51,175 nucleotides of DNA, from NCBI GenBank assembly GCA_031279635.1, contig JAITIC010000090.1:1-51175 (forward strand), read 5' to 3'. This DNA comes from Treponema sp. GTDB taxonomy: Bacteria > Spirochaetota > Spirochaetia > Treponematales > Breznakiellaceae. Both the position numbers and the translations under genes were made by a program. Below are positions 9,823-19,139 of the stretch, one piece after another. The first letter of the stretch is position 1. Each line of letters begins with the position of its first letter. The notes under the pieces are model-generated. The model was not told the origin of the DNA, did no database searches, and was given only the letters and a program-made list of their open reading frames with translations.

Positions 9823-10439
9823 ACGCTCCCCCTTTTTGTTTGTTTTTCCACCTCATCCAGAAAGGAGTCCATGCGCTCCAGCATTTTCCGCTCTTCCTGC
9901 TTTTCCTTGTCCTGCATTGCTTTTTCCCTTGCTTCTTTGCGCTGCCAAAAATAATCGTAACCGGGAATGAGATCGTTCAGTACATGAATCACAATAGACA
10001 GAAGTATCACCAGGGTACCGGCCAGGACCGGAACATAAAAGGCGATTCTGGGTATGCGAAGCGCTGGAGTTATGTATGTCCTGCCGGGAATATAATGGAT
10101 GCAGCTTAAAGCCACATACACAAAGAAGAAAATTTCAAAAAGCCGGATGATGAAAGTTAAGGCATAGTCAAACTTCTTCGGCAGGATATTTTTAAAAAAA
10201 TCGGCCACCACATGCTCTTTGGAGATAGTCGCCAAGGGAGCGGAAAGATAGGCAAGATACACCATCAACAAAGTACAAACTTCTTCCGTCCAGATAAAAG
10301 GCCGGTTAAACACATAACGGCTTACAATCCCCAGCAAAACGGTGGACAAAATTACCGCCAGTACGATGGCGCCCAAGGTTTCGAACAAATCGTAGAATAT
10401 AACAATGATCCTGTTCAACACTTTCATTATAACGCCCAT
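9819..10439 (-). CDS. TRAP transporter small permease (DctQ family)
   Basis: Four hydrophobic segments, FIWTEEVCTLLMVYLAYLSAPLA; overlaps dctM by 4 nt. Confidence 0.9.
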   Translation of the reverse strand: MGVIMKVLNRIIVIFYDLFETLGAIVLAVILSTVLLGIVSRYVFNRPFIWTEEVCTLLMVYLAYLSAPLATISKEHVVADFFKNILPKKFDYALTFIIRLFEIFFFVYVALSCIHYIPGRTYITPALRIPRIAFYVPVLAGTLVILLSIVIHVLNDLIPGYDYFWQRKEAREKAMQDKEKQEERKMLERMDSFLDEVEKQTKRGSV

Positions 10440-10508
10440 AGGCCCTCCTTCCGGCGGGGACCCCTGCGGATTTAGCCGCCGGGGCCCCTGACATGGATAG
10501 TTAAACGA

Positions 10509-11567
10509 TCAGTTCCCGGTACCCGCGATTATTTTTTTCATCCGTTCATACAGCCCGGGTTCCCACCGGCCCGCGGCCTCAAATTCGTCGCCGATTGGCG
10601 CTACTGTGGCCTGCCAACGCCGCCATTCGGCGTCGTCCAGTGGAATGACCGTTACGCCGGCGGCCTTCATGGCCGTATAGGCCCTCTCTACGGACGCCGT
10701 CGAACCGGCGGTATACCAGTCACCCGCTTCAGTGGCACATTGCACCAAAAGTTCCCGCTGGGCATCCGTCATGGACTGGTATGTTTTTTCGCTGAAATAC
10801 AGCAAAAGGGTGTCGATAATCTGGTTGGACTGGATAAGGTATTTCGCCGCCTCGTACCAGCCCATGGTATAGGCCGCGTCTTCCACGATAAACGCCGCGT
10901 CCACCACCCCCTGCTGGAGAGCCAAAAGGGTTTCGTTATAGGCAACGGGGGTGGGAGAAACGCCGAGTTTCTGGAAACCCTGAATGGTCATTTCAACCGG
11001 CGGCAGGCGGATCTTTAAACCCTTCAGATCCTCCATACGATATATAGGTTTTTTTGACACGATAATCGCCCAGGGCCGGAACCAGTTGCGGGCGATAATC
11101 CGGACGCCGTTAAGCCTCAGCATGTCCGCTTCCGCTTCTTTCCAAAAATCGCTGTTTACCATACGCTGATAATCTTCCCGACTGCTGTACGAGAAGGGAA
11201 CGCTCGCGACCGCGACCCGCTCCACGCCAAACTGGGAAAGGTAATTCGCTTCAATCATCATGTCCATGGAACCGTCGGAAACCATTCCCATCATTTCCAC
11301 ACTGGCGCCAAGCTGGGAAGCGGGGTATAGATTCATGGTTATCTGGCCGCCGGACCGTTCTTCAATGAGCCGCTTCATTTCCCCCATAGCCTGGGTAATC
11401 AAATCTTCCGCCGCAGAGGAAGATCCGACCGTAAGGGTAAGGGGCGGACCATACGCATTGGTACTTTCTCCTTCACTGACATCCGCCTTCTTTTTTTGAC
11501 ATCCAAAGAAGGCCGCTGCCGTGAGCAGAACCGTGAACAAACAGAAAAACCCGATGCCTTTTCTCAT
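10509..11567 (-). CDS. TRAP transporter substrate-binding protein (DctP family), lipoprotein
   Basis: MRKGIGFFCLFTVLLTAAAFFGCQKKK lipobox; MEDLKGLKIRLPPVEMTIQGFQKLGVSPTPVAYNETLLALQQGVVDA; RBS GGAGGAAA upstream of ATG. Confidence 0.92.
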   Translation of the reverse strand: MRKGIGFFCLFTVLLTAAAFFGCQKKKADVSEGESTNAYGPPLTLTVGSSSAAEDLITQAMGEMKRLIEERSGGQITMNLYPASQLGASVEMMGMVSDGSMDMMIEANYLSQFGVERVAVASVPFSYSSREDYQRMVNSDFWKEAEADMLRLNGVRIIARNWFRPWAIIVSKKPIYRMEDLKGLKIRLPPVEMTIQGFQKLGVSPTPVAYNETLLALQQGVVDAAFIVEDAAYTMGWYEAAKYLIQSNQIIDTLLLYFSEKTYQSMTDAQRELLVQCATEAGDWYTAGSTASVERAYTAMKAAGVTVIPLDDAEWRRWQATVAPIGDEFEAAGRWEPGLYERMKKIIAGTGN

Positions 11568-11641
11568 TTCTTTCCTCCATAAAATAAAAATAAAAAGCCG
11601 GAACATTTGCTTCATCTTTGAAAAACATTCCAGCTTTCCTT

Positions 11642-13342
11642 TTACCGTTTAAATTCTTTGATGGATTTTGCCTTTTTGCCGTCCGGCAGGGCAACCGGTT
11701 CCACGCACCCTTCGCTATGGAGCGCCCACGGGAGTATCACCCCCGAATGTCCGCCCCGTCCGCCAATGACCACCACCTCCACATCCTCGGGGAAGCGGGT
11801 AACCGGCATGGGGTGACGGTTGGCAAAACTGGCGGGACGTACCGGCACAAGGCCCCGGTTCCTGACCATGGGAACCTCATGGTAGACATAGGTATGGATA
11901 TGTTCCTGAATCATCCGTTTGGTATATCCCGCCTTTTTCAGCATCATGCCGTGATCGGGGGTAAGGCAGACGATGAGGGGGCCGGGCATATAGGCGTTGT
12001 TGGAACCCAAAGTGGTGCAGCAATGGGTGATGGTATCCAAAAGATCGTATCCGTCCAAGCTTAAAAAATCGATGATATCGTGAAGGGGTTCGGCTTTCAG
12101 CACATATACCGTGGTGGTATCCTTGTCAAAGCGGTCCTCGTTGATCATGGTCCATTGGGCCAGTTCCGGCTCTTCCGCAAAACAGTAGGTAAATTCCGCC
12201 TGGGACGCCAAACAATCCAGATCGCATACCCCGGGAACCGAGCGAAGCACATTCATGATAACCAGGTTAACCGCCCGCCCGATGGTGGCGTTAACCGGCC
12301 ATCCGGGACCAAGGCACCCCTGCTTTCCGGATATCCCTATTTCCTGGGCGATGGGCCCCGAAACCAGCACCATATTGCCCCCGGGGTGGGATGTCGTAAC
12401 GCTTTGGTTAAAATTATAAAGAGGGCTGTTCAGCGCCTTGAACGCCGCCACTAGGATGGGCATGGCCGTGGGTTTGCAGCCGGCCATTACCGCGGCAACG
12501 GCCACGTCCTTGACGGTGATGCTTTTCCCGCTGGGACCGGAGGGCGCGCAGAGCGCCATATCCTCAGGAAAGGGACAATAGCCCAGCATTTGTTCATAAC
12601 GCCGCTTTGTGGGCGGAATAATCGGAAGCCCGTCGCTGATATGTTCGGCATTGAAAAAGTCGTTGATTTCCTCAAGGAAGGATCCCGGCTCGGAAGAGCC
12701 GGAATCATCCACCGGGATATCCGGGAGAAAACCATCTTTCCGGGGCGGTATCTTATCCATCTTGAAGGGAATTTCCGCGGTCTTTTCCAGTTCCGCGCCC
12801 TTGGCGGTCAGGGATTTGATAATATAATCCCATTTGATATCCACCTGGTGAGCTACTTCTTCCACGGTGCTTGCCTGGTAAATATCCACCGAACAAAGGC
12901 AAAGCTGACCGGCCCGGTAAACGCCCACCCCTTCGGTGATGGCAGATCCTGGAGGCGCGGTCATATACACCGACGGAATACCCAGTTTTTCAAGTTCCAT
13001 GGTAACTACGGTGGTAGACGAGGAGGTCCCCATGTCACCAAAGGCAACGATTGCCGCGGTCGGGTTTTCCTTGGCCAGCATCGCGGCATATTCGGCCAGT
13101 TTTTTGGCATCCTTGCCCCGCACGGTTTCCGTATATTCCACAAAGTTAGAAATTCCTAATTCCCGGAATTTTTCCTTTATACGATCGAAAACCGTATAAT
13201 AATTGCAGAATCCCAGCTTGGTGTTATTGTAAAAGAGAATTTTCCCTTTTTGCAGCTCCTCAATGCTCACTCGTTCCGCCAGCTTAATCTTGGTTCTTTC
13301 CTGATAACCCCGGGGATCAAGCAGTTCCGTTACTTGCTTCAT
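11642..13342 (-). CDS. Two-domain protein: UGSC-like N-terminal domain fused to uncharacterised C-terminal domain
   Basis: N-term LLDPRGYQERTKIKLAERVS..VAFGDMGTSSSTTVVTMELEKLGIPSVYMT resembles UGSC-motif (seleno)proteins; C-term DGLPIIPPTKRRYEQML..NATIGRAVNLVIMNV..TLGSNNAYM resembles a protein often encoded beside them (recalled, not searched). Confidence 0.6.
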   Translation of the reverse strand: MKQVTELLDPRGYQERTKIKLAERVSIEELQKGKILFYNNTKLGFCNYYTVFDRIKEKFRELGISNFVEYTETVRGKDAKKLAEYAAMLAKENPTAAIVAFGDMGTSSSTTVVTMELEKLGIPSVYMTAPPGSAITEGVGVYRAGQLCLCSVDIYQASTVEEVAHQVDIKWDYIIKSLTAKGAELEKTAEIPFKMDKIPPRKDGFLPDIPVDDSGSSEPGSFLEEINDFFNAEHISDGLPIIPPTKRRYEQMLGYCPFPEDMALCAPSGPSGKSITVKDVAVAAVMAGCKPTAMPILVAAFKALNSPLYNFNQSVTTSHPGGNMVLVSGPIAQEIGISGKQGCLGPGWPVNATIGRAVNLVIMNVLRSVPGVCDLDCLASQAEFTYCFAEEPELAQWTMINEDRFDKDTTTVYVLKAEPLHDIIDFLSLDGYDLLDTITHCCTTLGSNNAYMPGPLIVCLTPDHGMMLKKAGYTKRMIQEHIHTYVYHEVPMVRNRGLVPVRPASFANRHPMPVTRFPEDVEVVVIGGRGGHSGVILPWALHSEGCVEPVALPDGKKAKSIKEFKR

Positions 13343-13435
13343 TATTCTTCCTCCTGAAAGCGGTTTGTGCTTTTCCACACACCGCGGATATTGACCCGCA
13401 ATAATGGTGGATAAATAAGGATATTACGGTTTTTC

Positions 13436-13465
13436 TTGACAAGCAATCGTAAATCAGATTATACT
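13436..13465 (+). promoter_or_regulatory. Sigma70-like promoter upstream of LysR pair
   Basis: TTGACA (13436-13441), N18, TATACT (13460-13465). Confidence 0.55.
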
Positions 13466-13481
13466 TATTCCATAATGGAAT

Positions 13482-13651
13482 GAGCCTCCGCGGAGCAAGC
13501 TCCGCGGTATCTTAAGCGTTGCATTAGCTCGATCGGAGGCTCGTTCGATAGGAAGTTTATAATACCGTCTGGTTTAATACCAAATTTTTGTAAGCGTTGC
13601 GTCATTTGAGCCGGAGCAGATCTCCGGGGTATTAAACCAGACTTTCGAATA
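13482..13651. repeat. Dispersed repeat family D copy 1
   Basis: GAGCCTCCGCGGAGCAAGCTCCGCGGTATCTTAAGCG..TCGGAGGCTCGTTCGA..TATTAAACCAGACTTTCGAATAA; copies at 41974-42073 and (tail) 36898-36920. Confidence 0.85.
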
Positions 13652-13699
13652 AATTTCCCCTAAAAAAATGACCTGATTTTAGCTCTGAGGTGTGCGGAG

Positions 13700-14617
13700 A
13701 TGGATTTATTTCATGTGTCTGATTTTGTCAAGCTTGCGGAATCGCGTAATTTTTCAATTGCCGCCGATGAATTATTCCTGACCCAGCCGACGCTTTCAAA
13801 ACACATCAAATCCCTGGAAAAAACTTTAGGCGTCAAGCTGTTTATCCGAAATACCAAACAGTTAAGGCTTTCGGATGCGGGAAAATATTTTCTGCCTCAG
13901 GCGAAAGAGCTTGAACAAATATACCAAAAAGCAAAAATGGATATTCACCATTACCTTACCAAAAACAAGCTGGAACTTACCCTTGCCTATATACCCGCCA
14001 TGACATTTTATAATATTTTAGACGAAATAGCGGTATTCAAAGAACAAAATCCTGGGATTAACATAATATTATCCGAAATATTATCCGAATGTCATTATTT
14101 TCAAGGTAAAGGAATAACGGAGGCTCTGCAAAATTTTGAATATGATATGGCCTTTTGCGATTCTTATGCCGTTCAGGCTGCAAAATGCGAACTTATAGAA
14201 TACTGTGAAGACGAGCTGGTTGCCGTATTGTACCGCAGTCATCCCCTGGCCTCGTTAAAGAAAATCGATCTGAGGTTACTCGCCGGTGAAACCTTTGTCC
14301 TCTTAAACGAATCCAATCCAACCTATTTTCTGTCAATAGACACTTGCAAAAAGGCAGGGTTTGTTCCTAAGATTTTTTTCCTTGGAAGCCGGATAGAAAA
14401 TGTTTTGGAATGTATTTCAGAAAACATGGGCATAGGGCTCCTCATGAAAAATTTTATCCGCATATCCCAGAGTGATAATCTTGTTGCCAGAAAAATCGTC
14501 CCGACCACCAAAAGACACTATGTGCTTGCCCGGGCGTTAAGGCAGGACTATTCGCCGGCATCAAGGGAATTGTGGGATTATATTTCTGTCATTGTCGAAA
14601 AATCATCAAAGACTTGA
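13700..14617 (+). CDS. LysR-family transcriptional regulator 1
   Basis: N-terminal HTH FVKLAESRNFSIAADELFLTQPTLSKHIKSLEKTLGVKLFIR. Confidence 0.92.
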   Translation: MDLFHVSDFVKLAESRNFSIAADELFLTQPTLSKHIKSLEKTLGVKLFIRNTKQLRLSDAGKYFLPQAKELEQIYQKAKMDIHHYLTKNKLELTLAYIPAMTFYNILDEIAVFKEQNPGINIILSEILSECHYFQGKGITEALQNFEYDMAFCDSYAVQAAKCELIEYCEDELVAVLYRSHPLASLKKIDLRLLAGETFVLLNESNPTYFLSIDTCKKAGFVPKIFFLGSRIENVLECISENMGIGLLMKNFIRISQSDNLVARKIVPTTKRHYVLARALRQDYSPASRELWDYISVIVEKSSKT

Positions 14618-14624
14618 ACTATCT

Positions 14625-15524
14625 ATGAATATATTTCATATTATAGACTTTATAAAACTTGCGGAATACAACAACTTTTCGGCGGCGGCCGACGAATTAT
14701 ATATTACCCAGTCATCGCTCTCAAAACATATTCAGTCCCTGGAAAAAGAGCTCAGGACCGAATTGTTTTGCCACAATACCAGAAAGACATCCCTTTCGGA
14801 AACGGGAAAGATTTTTCTTCCCTACGCAAAACAGATGGAAGGAATATTTCTTAAGGTCAACAAAGAGCTTCAACATCTTATTTCAGAGGATCAGATGCGG
14901 TTTACCATGGGATGTATGCCTACTATGGCTCATTATAATCTTATGGATGTGATTGCAGGGTTCAAAACACAATATCCTCAGTTAAACATCAACCTGTCGG
15001 AGTTTTTATACAACACACAAAGAGAAATTACCGAAGGTCTTTTTTACGAATATTATGAGATGGTTTTTTGTGATTCTTTTTTCCTAAACTCAAAAAATAT
15101 AGAAAAGATTGACTACTGCCGCGATCATTTGGTTGCGGTACTGCATAGCACCCATCCCCTGGCCTATCACAAGACCATAGAACTTGACCGGCTGGCCCGT
15201 GAGCCACTGATATTTTTAAACAAGGCGTCAACAACCTATTATTATTCCAAAACCATCTTTGAACAAGCCGGATTTATCCCGAATATTTCTTTTTTGGGGA
15301 GCCGTATAGAAAACGTTCTTGAGTGTGTCTCAAAGAATATGGGGATCGCTTTGTTGATGAAAAAATTTACCAGCCTGATTAGTAACGGTGATATGGCGGT
15401 CATTGAAATCCATCCCACAGTTCAAAGAACCATCAGCTTTGCGCGGTTGAAAAATCACACCCATACTGATTCCGCGGATATGTTTTGGAAATATATCCTC
15501 ACCGGTATAAACCCGCTGTCTTAA
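14625..15524 (+). CDS. LysR-family transcriptional regulator 2 (tandem paralog)
   Basis: FIKLAEYNNFSAAADELYITQSSLSKHIQSLEKELRTELF; ATG 8 nt after the previous stop. Confidence 0.92.
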   Translation: MNIFHIIDFIKLAEYNNFSAAADELYITQSSLSKHIQSLEKELRTELFCHNTRKTSLSETGKIFLPYAKQMEGIFLKVNKELQHLISEDQMRFTMGCMPTMAHYNLMDVIAGFKTQYPQLNINLSEFLYNTQREITEGLFYEYYEMVFCDSFFLNSKNIEKIDYCRDHLVAVLHSTHPLAYHKTIELDRLAREPLIFLNKASTTYYYSKTIFEQAGFIPNISFLGSRIENVLECVSKNMGIALLMKKFTSLISNGDMAVIEIHPTVQRTISFARLKNHTHTDSADMFWKYILTGINPLS

Positions 15525-15855
15525 AACGAGCCGGCGGAAGGTATCGCTTCATAATCATTTTCATTTTCTCTTTTGTTCATGTCTGTTCGTGTGGTCGAAC
15601 CGAAGGTTCGTTGTGGTAAATGTAAAATTGCGGTAATCGTTCACAGGGCGAGCACATTAAATAATAATGGGCTCTTCACAAGATATAGTGGGTGGAAACA
15701 CCTTAAATAATATATAGTAAATTTAATGAATTTGTAAAAACTATGATTTAACGCAACAAAACAGGGATTTAATGTACGATTTTATATGACTTTGACCGCA
15801 TAAAGAGGGTCAAAGTATTAAAAAAGGCCCATAAGGAAGTGCTTGTAAATAATAT

Positions 15856-16566
15856 TTACATATTTTTCCAGGGCGAAATGGTATAATTCCACTCTCTGTG
15901 GAATTTATGTCGTTTGATGTTTATTGCGGCATACTTTCGCGGGTCTTTGCCTCTGCGATATTCCGTACCGGGATTCTTGACGTTTCCGATGGTTTCCTTC
16001 TTTTTGATGTCGACGGAGATCACCGGGACATCAGCTTCAATAAACTCCTTCACTTTGGCATGAATGAACTCAAATTGCCCGTTCCGGTCAGAGTCTGCTG
16101 CGCCGACTTGTAGCATCTTTTGATCCCCTTGTTTGCGGTATCCCCTATCTTCCAGTATCGAGCCAACGGTGACATGCGTGATATACTCGCCGTATCGTTC
16201 CAACAGTTTCCGCTGTATGTCCCGCAAACTGTCGGTTGTCCATGACAGTGTTTTCTCAGGATTACCGTATGTGCTCTCTTCGACTATCTCTCGTATGTGG
16301 CGCTGAATATCGGGATATTTCTCTTCAGTCCATTTCGGCCCGCCGCCAGGTTCCCGTACTCGTGTGGGCCGCGATTCCAGCAGCCCTGACAATTCTTTCG
16401 TTCCGCGGGTTATCGTGTTCAATGCCAATCCGCTTATCTCGTGAACAACTGTTGCGCCCCCGTATCCTTAGGCTTTAGACAGCGTTGCTGCATACTGTCT
16501 CCTTTGCATCTCATTCAATGTGCGGCTCATGCTGTCCCACAATACTTCCGCTTGCTCCCGCTCCAT
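15856..16566 (-). pseudogene. ISAzo13-like transposase, internally deleted with in-frame stop
   Basis: MEREQAEVLWDSMSRTLNEMQRRQYAATLSKA*GYGGATVVHEISGLALNTITRG...; abrupt join to C-terminal HKFHREWNYTISP. Confidence 0.75.
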
Positions 16567-16639
16567 TCGGTTGTACCCTCGTTTCCTTTAATACAACCAT
16601 TATACCATACTTCATCATCTTTCATAAGTTATTATTTAA

Positions 16640-17758
16640 CAGTTCCTAAGGAATTGCAGAAATGGCTCATCCGCAGGATGCCGCACCTCCGGACCGAGTA
16701 CGAATGGCATGCGGCGGTTGAAAAAAACCAGTGAAACATATCCGCACTATGAGTGGGAACTGGAAAGCCTTCTTGATTCATCGGTGACAGGCGATCCGGA
16801 AAGAATACTGCGTCATGTAAGCAAAAGCGCGGGCAAACTTTCAGACGCATTGAAAGCTCCAGGTATTGAGGCAAGCCTTGAAACAGTGAGGAGAACACTC
16901 AAACGGCTGGAATACAAGATGCAGGGCAACCGGAAGGTCAACAGCAGCGGGGAAGACCATCCTGACCGGAACGCGCAGTTTCAGCACATAAAGCGGTTAA
17001 CGAAAAAACCATAAAGCGCAAAAATCCGGTAATTTCGGTTGATACCAAGAAAAAAGAGGTGTTGGGAGCCTATAAAAACGGGGAAAAGAGTGGCACAAGA
17101 AGGGAGAAAGCCCCGAGGTGGTGGATCACGATTTTATCCCTCCCGATGCACAGCACGCCTATCCGTATGGCATATACGATCTGAAAACCAATACCACCTT
17201 TGTCAATGTGGAAACCGGCCATGACACCAGCCGCTTTGCCGTTGCCTCCATACGCGCATGGTGGAAGACGGAAGGCAATGTGGCATATCCGCAGGCGGAA
17301 TATCTTCTGATACCTGCCAATGGCGGAGGTTCTAACGGTTCCCGGAGGAGGTAATGGAAATATGAGTTACACAGGTTATCGAAAGAAATCGGTATTCCGA
17401 TTCGGGAGTGCCATTATCAACCTTGGACAAGCAAGTGGAATAAAATAGAACACTGTTTATTTCCGTTTATCAGTATGAATTGGAGAGGGGTACCCTTGAT
17501 AGATTATCAAACCATTGTAGATTTGATAAGAAATACCAGGATTCGAATGGGTCTCAGTGTCCGATGCCAATTAGGCATTAACAAGTACGACTTGGGCGTT
17601 CATATAACTGATGAACAGATGAGCCTGTTACAATCTAAGACTGTGCGCTCACGCGCACGGTTTTGGAACAGCCTCAGATGTTAAAGATAAAACTACGGGG
17701 GACAAATTCCACAAGGATTGGAACCACACTCTACAACCTTCGGTGCGTAATATGTAGT
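16640..17758 (+). pseudogene. ISAzo13-like transposase with frameshifts
   Basis: Fragments in different frames: SVTGDPERILRHVSKSAGKLSDALK, VISVDTKKKEVLGAYKNG, VDHDFIPPDAQHAYPYGIYDLKTNTTFVNVETGHDTSRFAVASIRAWW, GIPIRECHYQPWTSKWNKIEHCLFPFISMNWRG, GDKFHKDWNHTLQP. Confidence 0.85.
17624..17673. repeat. Family C hairpin copy inside ISAzo13 remnant
   Basis: gagcctgttacaatctaagactGTGCGCtcacGCGCACggttttggaacagcctc, located between ITDEQM and GDKFHKDWN coding parts. Confidence 0.75.
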
Positions 17759-17881
17759 ATTTATTTTTGGGAGAGTCCTAAACACAGGTACCCCTTTTGC
17801 GTTTACTGGAACAACCGGCGACTCCAGTGGCGCTTTGGGATCCCCGATCTCACGCCTTGCGCGGTTAATACGAATAAAAAC

Positions 17882-17913
17882 CACGGACAAAAGCCAAAAG
17901 TCCGTGAGGCCGG
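17882..17913. repeat. Dispersed repeat family B copy 2
   Basis: 32 bp identical to 2992-3023. Confidence 0.8.
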
Positions 17914-17975
17914 TGTGATCCGTGGTTAATTTCCTTCGGCGCCGGGCGCCACTGCGTTTTTTGAGGAATAGTAGA

Positions 17976-18017
17976 GCCTGTCCCCAACCGTGCTAAGGCG
18001 CACGGTTGGGGACAGGC
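17976..18017. repeat. Family C perfect hairpin (18-bp arms)
   Basis: GCCTGTCCCCAACCGTGC-TAAGGC-GCACGGTTGGGGACAGGC. Confidence 0.9.
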
Positions 18018-18083
18018 TTGAGCCAAACGGCTCTTGCAGTTTTTCAGGCTTTCAGCCTCGCCGAAGGACAGGGAAAGACTTTT

Positions 18084-19127
18084 CTACCGCTTGGTCAAAT
18101 ATTTCCGTATATCCAGGGCGACCGCGGCGATGATAATCGCGCCTTTTACGATCTGCTGCCAGTAAGGAGACATGTTGATGAACGTGAGGCCGTAGTTGAT
18201 CACCGAGAAGATAAGGACGCCGATGACTATACCCGGCACGGTTCCGATGCCGCCCAGGTTGGAGACGCCGCCAACAACGCAGGCGGCGATAGCGTCAAGC
18301 TCGTAGCCGTTGCCGTAGTTGTTCGTGGCCCCGCCGGTACGGGCCGCTTCCAGGCTGCCGCCCAAACCGTAAAGGATGCCCGCGATGGTGTAAACGATGA
18401 TCAGGGTCCGGCCCACGTTTACGCCGGAAACACGGGCGGCCTCGGCGTTGCCGCCTATGGCGTAGATATTTTTCCCGTAAATGGTTTTGTTGAAGAGGAT
18501 GTACGTAACCACGGTGACAACCGCGGCAATAATCACGATGTAGGGAATCGAGTAAACCCCGTCAAAGCCGATGTAACCCGTACCGAGCGTACTGAACCGG
18601 CGGTCCAGGCCGCCTATGGGCTGCGCGCCGTAGGGAGGCCGGTCGAAGTACAGGGAACAGGCCCCGTAAACGGCGACCATCGTACCCAGAGAACCGATGA
18701 AGGCCGGGACTTTGAGCTTTGAGACAAAGAGGCCGTTCAAGAGACCGAAGAAGCCGCAGGCGGCCATAGCGATAAGAATGGGCACGATCAGGGGCAATAC
18801 CGGAAGATCGGGGTACATGCGCCGGGAATAATCCAGGGACTGCAGGAGCGACGCCGAAAGGACCGCCGCCAGACCCACCATGCGGCCCGCCGAAAGATCC
18901 ACGCCGCCGGTGATGAGAATGGCCCCCATGCCCATGGCGAAAATGATGCGGGTCGCCGACATGGAAAGAATGTTCCTGAAGTTGTTCAGGGAAAGGAACG
19001 AAGGCTCCCTGATGGTTATAATCAAAACAAGTATCACGAATACAAAATAAATAGCGTACTGTATGGCGAAATCCCCCGCCGTTTTTAATGTGATGGTTTT
19101 GCCGGTTTTTCCCGCTGTATCGCTCAT
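18084..19127 (-). CDS. mglC: Galactose/methylgalactoside-type ABC transporter permease
   Basis: REPSFLSLNNFRNILSMSATRIIFAMGMGAILITGGVDLSAGRMVGLAAV; adjacent to mglA and mglB. Confidence 0.9.
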   Translation of the reverse strand: MSDTAGKTGKTITLKTAGDFAIQYAIYFVFVILVLIITIREPSFLSLNNFRNILSMSATRIIFAMGMGAILITGGVDLSAGRMVGLAAVLSASLLQSLDYSRRMYPDLPVLPLIVPILIAMAACGFFGLLNGLFVSKLKVPAFIGSLGTMVAVYGACSLYFDRPPYGAQPIGGLDRRFSTLGTGYIGFDGVYSIPYIVIIAAVVTVVTYILFNKTIYGKNIYAIGGNAEAARVSGVNVGRTLIIVYTIAGILYGLGGSLEAARTGGATNNYGNGYELDAIAACVVGGVSNLGGIGTVPGIVIGVLIFSVINYGLTFINMSPYWQQIVKGAIIIAAVALDIRKYLTKR

Positions 19128-19139
19128 GCTTTGCCCCCT

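Noticed and set aside
12990-13060. Possible selenocysteine UGA in the UGSC-like protein
   Set aside because: The codon at the U position is ATG (Met); no in-frame TGA.
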